IMG/VR virus record: IMGVR_UViG_3300030329_003696 | Span: 102,834-166,833 of that record | Reading direction: 5' to 3' (one strand) | Source: a virus | Length of the DNA stretch: 64,000 nt | Shown here: positions 57,382-64,000 of the stretch, in pieces | Layout: each line of letters begins with the position of its first letter | How positions within the stretch are numbered: position 1 is the stretch's first letter | Position numbers and translations under genes: made by a program | The notes under the pieces: model-generated | The model's database searches: none | What the model was told of the DNA's origin: nothing | The model's input: only the letters and a program-made list of their open reading frames with translations

Positions 57382-58270
57382 ACTAAAGAACAAAGTAGAA
57401 AAAACAGTAACATTTGAAGATGGCAAAGAAGTAAAAATTTACGTACAAAGACCAAATAACCAGACTGTAAAGTTGGCAGATAGGCATAAATCAAAAGCTT
57501 GGAACCAAGCAATACAAGATGATGTGCTTACCAAAAAAGAGCTTGGCGTTTTAATGAAGAAGCGTGGTATCTGGGATGAAGCTAAGGCCAAAGAGGAAGA
57601 TGACATTACTAGAGATATAGTAAAATTAGAGCGTGAGTTATATACGGGTAAAGACGGTAAAAGCAAGCCAAAAGTCTCTGAGGGGCGAGACATCGCTGTT
57701 GAGATTAGAAAGGCCAGAATGGAGCTGAGGGAGTTGATCGCAGAACGTATCTCCCTTGAAGAAAATACGGCAGAATCTTTAGCTGATAATGCTAGGTTTG
57801 ATTTTTTGGTGGCCAACTGTACTTTCTATGAAAACGGCTCTCGCGTGTATAATTCTTTTGAGGAGTACAATAATCAAAGTGCTGACGAAATTGCCTTTGC
57901 AGCTGCAACAGCCTTGGGGGAAATACTTTATAATTTAGACTCCTCTTTTGAGCAAAACTTACCAGAAAACAAGTTCCTCAGTAAATTCGGGCTTGTAGAC
58001 GATAATTTAAGCTTGATTGATCCCAATACTGGGGATACAATTGACACCAAGGGAAATAGAATAGACGAAGAAGGCTACCTTTTAGATGAAGATGGCAATA
58101 GAGTAGACAGAGAAGGTAACACTATTAATTCAGAGGGGTTTTATGATCTTAATGAAAATTATATCAATGACTTAATAGTTAAACCTAAGCGTACCAGAAG
58201 AAAAACAACTAAAAAAGAGGCACCAAAGGAGACTTTGGAAGAAGCGAAAGAACCGGCAACGGAAAGCTAA
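57374..58270 (+). CDS. Possible tail assembly chaperone B
   Basis: 298 residues. The N-terminal half is related to the 345-residue protein upstream (TKKELGVLMKKRGIWDEAKA, then two long charged helices and a conserved FLVANCTFYENGSRVYNSFEEY). Residues about 215-265 hold a run of short repeats (DTKGNRIDEEGY, LDEDGNRVDREGN, TINSEGFYDLNENY) of about 11 residues with D-x-D-G-like centres that could bind calcium. The end is basic (KPKRTRRKTTKK), then acidic. Position supports a role in loading the tape measure. Confidence 0.55.
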   Translation: MAKLKNKVEKTVTFEDGKEVKIYVQRPNNQTVKLADRHKSKAWNQAIQDDVLTKKELGVLMKKRGIWDEAKAKEEDDITRDIVKLERELYTGKDGKSKPKVSEGRDIAVEIRKARMELRELIAERISLEENTAESLADNARFDFLVANCTFYENGSRVYNSFEEYNNQSADEIAFAAATALGEILYNLDSSFEQNLPENKFLSKFGLVDDNLSLIDPNTGDTIDTKGNRIDEEGYLLDEDGNRVDREGNTINSEGFYDLNENYINDLIVKPKRTRRKTTKKEAPKETLEEAKEPATES

Positions 58271-58305
58271 CTGGATAGTGTAGTCTTACATAACAAAGGT
58301 AAACA

Positions 58306-61300
58306 ATGTCAAAATTTGTACTGACTGCACAGTTACAACTACAAGCACCTAGAAACACTAATCAAGTACTAACCCAAATGAGGCAACAGCTCTCAAGTGG
58401 TGTTACTGTACCTGTTAGTGCTAAGGGTGCTGCACAGGCACAGAAGCAGATAACGCAAGTAGCTAATGCTACCCAGAAAGCGGCGACAGCAGCTGAATCT
58501 ATGGGGAAAAGCTTTGGATTGGCTACAAAGCGTTTTGCTGCATTTACTGTGGCTAGTAGGGCCGTCAGTCTGCTGACCAATTCGCTAGCAAACTCTATAT
58601 CAGAAGCCATCGATTTTCAGAGAGAGATGGTGAAGATTGCCCAAGTTTCTGGAAAGACTATGGGTCAGCTAAAGGGTCTACAAAACACCATCACAGGTCT
58701 AGCCTCTTCACTTGGTACATCTAGCACTGAATTATTAAAGGTTACTAGAATTCTGGCTCAGGCTGGTGTTCAAGCTAATGATTTAGAGGTTGCGTTAGCC
58801 GCTCTTGCCAAGACCACACTAGCCGCTACATTCGATAATATTGAAAACACGGCTGAGGGTGCCGTTGCTATTTTGCGTCAGTTTGGAGAGGGCGTAGGTG
58901 CCTTAGAACGGCAATTAGGTGCCATCAATGCTGTTGCTGGACAGTTTGCTGTTGAATCTGGTGACCTCATTGGTGCTGTTCGTAGATTTGGTGGTGTCTT
59001 TAAGTCTGCCGGTGGTTCTCTAGAAGAACTCCTCGCCATCTTTACAAGTGTTCGTGCTACGACTCGTGAAAGTGCTGAATCAATTAGTACTGGTTTACGT
59101 ACTATCTTTACACGTATTCAGCGTCCAAAAACTATATCATACCTTAGACAACTAGGTATTGAGCTTACTGATGCTGAAGGTAAGTTTGTTGGCCCAATGA
59201 AAGCGGCACAGCTACTCTCTGAAGCTTTATCTGGCTTGGCAGAGGGGGATTTACGATTTGTTAAAATCGCTGAAGAACTTGGTGGTTTCCGTCAGATTGG
59301 TAAAGTCATTCCTCTTTTACAACAGTTTGAAACAGCACAGCTTGCATATAACGCCGCTGTAGACGGTGGAAACTCTCTCAACAAAGACGCCGCTACCGCT
59401 CAACAGGCATTGGCTGTTCAAATAGAAAAAGTCAGAGAAGAATTTCAAGGCCTCGTTCGTACCATTACAGATAGTTCTAGTTTTCAAATATTTGTTAGAA
59501 CTTCTTTAGAGCTTGCGAGTGCTCTTATAAAAGTTGGCGAAGCGTTGGCACCACTATTACCCCTTTTAGCCACAATGGGGGGCATAAAGTTAATGAGTGG
59601 TTTGGGCGGCTTCATGGGTGGCATAGGTTCTGCGATCCGTGGTAAAAATCATGGGGGTAGAGTACTTGGTTTCAATAGGGGCGGTTTGGTTCCGGGTACG
59701 GGTAATAGAGACACTGTGCCAGCTATGCTTTCCCCCGGCGAGTTTGTTATCCGCCAGAGTAGTGTTAAGAAGCTGGGTGCTTCTAGACTTCAGGCTATGA
59801 ATAATAATAGATTTGCTGAAGGTGGCGAAGTTGGAATATTAGCTGTCAGTAGTAGTTCTGGTAGTGGTAGAAAAGAAATGATAGAGAAGGGGAAGGTAGA
59901 AGCTGCTGCAATCTCCAAAGCCATAGGTAGCATAAACTGGAAGGGCACGAGCGGTAACTTCAGCGATGACCCAGGAGCTGGAACCCCATTCTTAAAAGGC
60001 GGCAGGTGGAATCCGAATCTGCCAGCGGCAAATAAAAACAGTATGCAGAGGCTGTTCAATAAAAATGCAGAAACCACTACTGCGTATGGATTCCCGCTAA
60101 AAGCCGTCGATGGAGACACAGCCACGATTGAAGACGATATTTTATCAGATGTCAGCGATGGTATTAAAAGGGGTATAAACAATATTGGCTCTAGGGTGGG
60201 TGGATTGATTGGTATAACTAAGATATCGCCAGCTACCAACGATACAATCGCAGAGGTCGGTGCCGCCAGCATGATAGGTAAAATGTTTGAAGCTGGAATG
60301 ACACTATTAGACTCCTCCAAGTTAAGCGGAACTAAAAAATCTAAAGATGAGGGAGCTAATCCAAATGCCGCTTTTGATTACGCTAATGGTATTGGTAGCA
60401 AAATAGCTGGTAAGTTAGGAGATTCTCAAGTAGCTAAAAAGCTTGCTGATATACCGACAGACGCTAAGAAGATGTTATACAAAGGAAAAGATGGCCTTAA
60501 AGATTCTATTACAAAGAAAAGAAAAAATGTTATAGCCGAAGAAGTAGCTAGAAGTGAGCAGTGGGCAGCAGAAAAAAGATCTGCTCTTCAAGCTATGACA
60601 AAGACGAGAAAAAATGCGGGTGGCGGCATTGGTGGAACCGACACCGTTCCTGCCCTTCTAACTCCCGGTGAGTTTGTTATCAATAAGAGTGCTGCCCAGA
60701 GCATTGGTTATGCCAATCTTAACAGAATGAACACCAAGGGTGTTACCGGATTCGCTCAGGGTGGACCCGTTGGCGTCCAAAAATTCGCGATGGGCGGGGC
60801 GGTTGGCTTCGCTGCTGTTGCTGGTATTTTCCAACAAGCAGTTGCGAATTTCGGAGATAAGAGTGAAGAAGCTTCGGATAAGATGTTCAGGAACACGGTT
60901 ATATTTGAATCATCTATTAAAGCGTTAACAAGAGTTATTGTTGGCTTTTTCGTCTTTAAAGAAGTCGCAAAACAGATGAAGAACTTTGGCGAATCTATCC
61001 AGAATTGGGCTTCGGGGCCAGATGGAAAGTTTGAATCAGACGCAACGGCACAGTCAAAAGCAGACGCCGAACAACAGAGACAGGCCAACGCAGTTATCAC
61101 TGGCGAAGCGGAGTCAAAGGCGGTGGGTGGCGAATCTGCAATGGGTGATATATCTCAAGCCACCTTCAGTGTTGGTTCTGCTATAATCAATATTCAGTCA
61201 CAACAGGCTGCTGGGGGTGCAGCTGGAGATCCTGGTCGCCCAGAGGTTGACCTAGCCGGAGAATACGATCTCAGCACAGGCAGAGGTATGGTTGATAAAA

Positions 61301-64000
61301 AGTCTTCCATCTCGGATATAAATGCAGCTTCACAAGAGCGTGCATCAATGGCGGCAGACGCTGAGGACTTACGAGCACGAGCAAAAAGCAGAATGATGTC
61401 GGATTCAGGTGGCGGATCAATTGAGGCAAGACTAGAAAGAGCACAAACACGAGAAGCAGAAGTAACCAGCCCCGAAGCAAAAAAACGAATAAAGAAGAAG
61501 AGAGAAGAACTGTCCCTCGCTGAAGGTATCAATCCAAAAACTGGTAAACGCAAAAATGACAAAGGTGGTAATATAACAGCAGACCCAAAGAAGGCTGCTA
61601 AGTTAAGGGCAGAGCTAGAGGCCATAGACAGAGTTATGGCAGACGTGGCCCAAGAAACTAGGGACGCTCAAGCTAGCTTTGATCTAGCCGAAAAAGAAAT
61701 GCGGGAAATGGAAGCGGCGGCAGATCAGCTTGACCAACAGATAGAAGCAAGTACGAAGTCCTCTAAAGATGCAATAAGAGTCAGAAAAGCTGAACTAGCA
61801 GCAAGAAAAGCCAATGCAGCTAGGCAAGCAGAATCTAAAAGGGGATTAAAGATCTTAGGCAAACAGTTTGGCTCTTTCAACAGAGGTCTGAGAGAACTTG
61901 GTGCAAAAATGAATAACGCTGGACGCAAGACAGATGCGTACAGGACCAAGTTGATAAAAGCCAACAATATGACGATAAAAAATACCAAAGGGTGGTCACT
62001 CAACGCTATAAAGACGAGAAATGCAGCAAGGGCGAGCAAGGGTCTGAACGTAAGCCTTAAGATGATGGGTAGAGGCCTCAAGGGTGCTGGTAGATTTGTT
62101 AACCTTCTTGGTAGAGACGCAAGAAAATCCATCAAACCACTACAAGCTCTCGGTAGGAGAATCAAAGACCTAGGCCGTTCAGCTGCACGTGGTGTCGGAA
62201 GGGGAATCGCTAAGGGTGCTAACGTTATTGGTGGCGTTGGAATGGGCATGAATGCGATAGCTGGTGTTGGTTCTGCAATTACGGGTGCTATGAGCCAGTT
62301 TGCCGAAAGAGAAAAACAACAAGCGATCAAAAGTGGTGACACCGCAGGTGCCGCAAAAGCTGCTGGACAGGCGGCTCTTTCAGAGGGGATGGGAGAAGTG
62401 TTTACTGCGGGCGGGTTCTTTGAGGCGGTTTTTGACCCATCTGGTTTCGTAGAGAGAAGGCAAAAAAGAAAAGAATCCGCAGAAGCTGAGACCGCCACAC
62501 AGGTAGCCGTGTCAAATACTCAAGCGACAATGGAAGAGATAGGTAAACAGGGAAGCACCGCGTTTAGAACCGCTGAAGGCGATTTAGACGTTGCGTCTCT
62601 CAGTAGCAACATAAGCAAAGATGCTCAAGAAGCTAGAAGCCAAATAAGCGATCTGGACCCCAAAGAACAGAAAAAGTTAAGGGCGGAATTAGACGCTTCT
62701 ATGAGGGCAAGCATACAAACTATAGCCTCAAGAAATGTTTCCGAGGCGGAAGCTGTTGCAATGGCTGAGGAGTTGGCTGGAGGCAACGCAGAACTTAGAG
62801 ACCAATATGTTGCCCTAGCTAAGTCAACCGTAGCCTTGAGGGTTGCTCAACAAGCACTTGCTAAAGCCAATTTTGATTCGCTGAAAATGACATCTGCATT
62901 CAGTGGTGCTAACGCGGCTGTAGACAATCTAATAAATGGTCTTCAAACTGGTTCTTCTGAGCTTGGAGGCTTCATTAATAGCATAAAGACCGCACAAAGT
63001 ACGATTGGTGTTGATGCTTCTTCTGCAATTGATCAGGGCGAGGAAGCGTTGCTAGCAGCTGCCGGTGGCAATAAAGCACTTTCATCTTCTATTAAGGGGC
63101 AAGCCAATGTAGCAAGAGCTGCCAATCAATTCTCTCAAAACATTGGTGGGTCTATAACAGAGGGCGACTTTAGCAGGAGTGATTCGGAAAAAGCAAAGAC
63201 TCAACTTAGAGAAAGATTACTAGCCGCCATTCCTGACGATGCAGATGACGCTACAAGAAAATCGATGGAGGCTGCAATAGAAGGTAGATTAGCAGGAATT
63301 ACAGATGAGAATGTTGCTACCATAGACATCTCTGAGTTATTGGGGGGTATTTCTGAAGACGCCAACAAACAGGCGGCTGGGTTCACCGAATCTTTAGAGT
63401 TGTTAAACAAGCACAACTCCACAATGACGAAGCTGTATCAGCAGCGTGAGCAACTAGAGCTTAAAGCTGCACAGGCTATGAATAAGGCCATTGATATACA
63501 ATTAGAAGCAGCTAAAATCTTTGAATCCTTTGGCGGAGCAGCATTAACCACAGACCAGAGAACCGAGGCTAGAACCGCACAGTTTAATAATATTGGTGCT
63601 ATGGCTGGTGTTCAACTTGGGGGTAGTGGTGCCGCTGATATTAGAAGGGCGGGAGAGCAACTAAGTAACATAGTTACGTCACAAAACCAAATGCAGTTTA
63701 CAGACACTATGGTGAGGGGTGCCGTAGGAGATAAGGCTGGACCCGGTGTATTCGCTGGTGCTCAAGGCGTACAACAAGACAAGCGTGAGGAAGCAAAACG
63801 TGCCAACGAAGCATTAATACAATTTACTAAACAAAGAGTATCTTTACTCAAAGAAGAATTAGCAATAGTTCAGAAAAAGAACGCAGCAGAAAAAAGCTCT
63901 CTTGAAAAATTATTGGCGGGTGATGTAGAAGGGTTTATTTCCGGTCAAGCCGCCGCTGGTGCTGGTGCAGCCTTGGCCACTGGGGATGCCGGATTAGCAG
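58306..64000 (+). CDS. Tail tape measure protein, C-terminus beyond window
   Basis: The frame opens with ATG at 58306 (AAAGG upstream) and is open for 1898 codons to the right edge. Helical N-terminus with TFDNIENTAEGAVAILRQFG, VRRFGGVFKSAGGSLEELLA and FTSVRATTRESAESISTGLR is the conserved tape-measure start. Two copies of the LVPGTG...DTVPAMLSPGEFVI motif occur, near residues 462 and 771. Afterwards come Ala-, Lys- and Glu-rich coiled coils and a Gly-rich hydrophobic stretch around residue 1300 (GVGRGIAKGANVIGGVGMGM). It sets tail length and may reach the host membrane. At more than 1900 residues it predicts a long tail, using the usual 1.5 angstrom per residue rule for helical tape measures. 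Confidence 0.93.
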   Translation, partial: MSKFVLTAQLQLQAPRNTNQVLTQMRQQLSSGVTVPVSAKGAAQAQKQITQVANATQKAATAAESMGKSFGLATKRFAAFTVASRAVSLLTNSLANSISEAIDFQREMVKIAQVSGKTMGQLKGLQNTITGLASSLGTSSTELLKVTRILAQAGVQANDLEVALAALAKTTLAATFDNIENTAEGAVAILRQFGEGVGALERQLGAINAVAGQFAVESGDLIGAVRRFGGVFKSAGGSLEELLAIFTSVRATTRESAESISTGLRTIFTRIQRPKTISYLRQLGIELTDAEGKFVGPMKAAQLLSEALSGLAEGDLRFVKIAEELGGFRQIGKVIPLLQQFETAQLAYNAAVDGGNSLNKDAATAQQALAVQIEKVREEFQGLVRTITDSSSFQIFVRTSLELASALIKVGEALAPLLPLLATMGGIKLMSGLGGFMGGIGSAIRGKNHGGRVLGFNRGGLVPGTGNRDTVPAMLSPGEFVIRQSSVKKLGASRLQAMNNNRFAEGGEVGILAVSSSSGSGRKEMIEKGKVEAAAISKAIGSINWKGTSGNFSDDPGAGTPFLKGGRWNPNLPAANKNSMQRLFNKNAETTTAYGFPLKAVDGDTATIEDDILSDVSDGIKRGINNIGSRVGGLIGITKISPATNDTIAEVGAASMIGKMFEAGMTLLDSSKLSGTKKSKDEGANPNAAFDYANGIGSKIAGKLGDSQVAKKLADIPTDAKKMLYKGKDGLKDSITKKRKNVIAEEVARSEQWAAEKRSALQAMTKTRKNAGGGIGGTDTVPALLTPGEFVINKSAAQSIGYANLNRMNTKGVTGFAQGGPVGVQKFAMGGAVGFAAVAGIFQQAVANFGDKSEEASDKMFRNTVIFESSIKALTRVIVGFFVFKEVAKQMKNFGESIQNWASGPDGKFESDATAQSKADAEQQRQANAVITGEAESKAVGGESAMGDISQATFSVGSAIINIQSQQAAGGAAGDPGRPEVDLAGEYDLSTGRGMVDKKSSISDINAASQERASMAADAEDLRARAKSRMMSDSGGGSIEARLERAQTREAEVTSPEAKKRIKKKREELSLAEGINPKTGKRKNDKGGNITADPKKAAKLRAELEAIDRVMADVAQETRDAQASFDLAEKEMREMEAAADQLDQQIEASTKSSKDAIRVRKAELAARKANAARQAESKRGLKILGKQFGSFNRGLRELGAKMNNAGRKTDAYRTKLIKANNMTIKNTKGWSLNAIKTRNAARASKGLNVSLKMMGRGLKGAGRFVNLLGRDARKSIKPLQALGRRIKDLGRSAARGVGRGIAKGANVIGGVGMGMNAIAGVGSAITGAMSQFAEREKQQAIKSGDTAGAAKAAGQAALSEGMGEVFTAGGFFEAVFDPSGFVERRQKRKESAEAETATQVAVSNTQATMEEIGKQGSTAFRTAEGDLDVASLSSNISKDAQEARSQISDLDPKEQKKLRAELDASMRASIQTIASRNVSEAEAVAMAEELAGGNAELRDQYVALAKSTVALRVAQQALAKANFDSLKMTSAFSGANAAVDNLINGLQTGSSELGGFINSIKTAQSTIGVDASSAIDQGEEALLAAAGGNKALSSSIKGQANVARAANQFSQNIGGSITEGDFSRSDSEKAKTQLRERLLAAIPDDADDATRKSMEAAIEGRLAGITDENVATIDISELLGGISEDANKQAAGFTESLELLNKHNSTMTKLYQQREQLELKAAQAMNKAIDIQLEAAKIFESFGGAALTTDQRTEARTAQFNNIGAMAGVQLGGSGAADIRRAGEQLSNIVTSQNQMQFTDTMVRGAVGDKAGPGVFAGAQGVQQDKREEAKRANEALIQFTKQRVSLLKEELAIVQKKNAAEKSSLEKLLAGDVEGFISGQAAAGAGAALATGDAGLA

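Noticed and set aside
57844-57853. CGTGTATAAT inside the gene at 57374 as a late promoter
   Set aside because: Lies inside a coding sequence without the T-run and with no gene start behind it; most likely chance. A similar word at 45019 is rejected for the same reason.
61725-62498. 257-codon minus-strand frame opposite the tape measure
   Set aside because: Leu/Pro/Ala-rich shadow of the Lys/Ala/Gly-rich tape measure; no signals.

Overview
This window is a contiguous piece of a large, AT-rich tailed bacteriophage (Caudoviricetes). The evidence is an almost complete virion-assembly block on the right: large terminase, portal, a fused prohead protease and scaffold, decoration protein, HK97-fold capsid, many long fibres, neck and tail-tube proteins, tail chaperones and a tape measure that runs off the right edge. 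No integrase or recognisable repressor is present. The host cannot be named from the sequence. Several leftward promoters match the bacterial housekeeping -35/-10 consensus.

Left region (1 to about 13.2 kb, minus strand): about thirty very small genes, each alone or in groups of two to four. Nearly every unit has its own promoter of one family: TTGACA, a 16-17 bp spacer that usually holds CCGAT, then TATAAT. The genes share a GAAAGG-type ribosome binding site. Upstream of many promoters lies a second module: a 14-bp GC palindrome (CCGGG-N4-CCCGG) with a TTGACA on the minus strand ten bases before it, and A/T tracts between it and the promoter. Ten copies occur. The proteins are mostly unknown and include zinc-knuckle proteins, a DUF932 protein, a gp88-like protein, a PD-(D/E)XK nuclease, a very acidic possible DNA mimic and six single-pass membrane micropeptides of 22-42 residues. 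The region also holds a 155-nt RNA with a tRNA-like end (T-arm and encoded CCA), a roughly 290-nt promoter-driven RNA without an ORF, and a small plus-strand RNA unit with its own operator-like repeats and terminator. This looks like an early, host-takeover type region.

Junction (13.2-14.5 kb): a minus-strand nucleotide-sugar dehydrogenase, then about 420 bp of non-coding, structured DNA between the divergent halves.

Right region (14.5-64 kb, plus strand): it opens with a gp55-like sigma factor, a possible small terminase, GDP-mannose dehydratase, HNH and ERCC4-type nucleases and a ClpP-like protease, then terminase, portal, protease/scaffold, decoration protein and capsid. A 25-kb fibre region follows, with YadA-like repeats, a von Willebrand A / beta-propeller protein, and an inserted cassette of phosphoribosyltransferase-HAD fusion, methyltransferase and sulfotransferase. 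Then come the neck, tail tube, two related chaperone-like proteins and the tape measure. Eight transcription units here begin with a -10-only motif (typically TGTGTATAAT, no -35), as expected for late promoters read by a gp55-type sigma factor. The window therefore shows two separate promoter codes, one for each arm.
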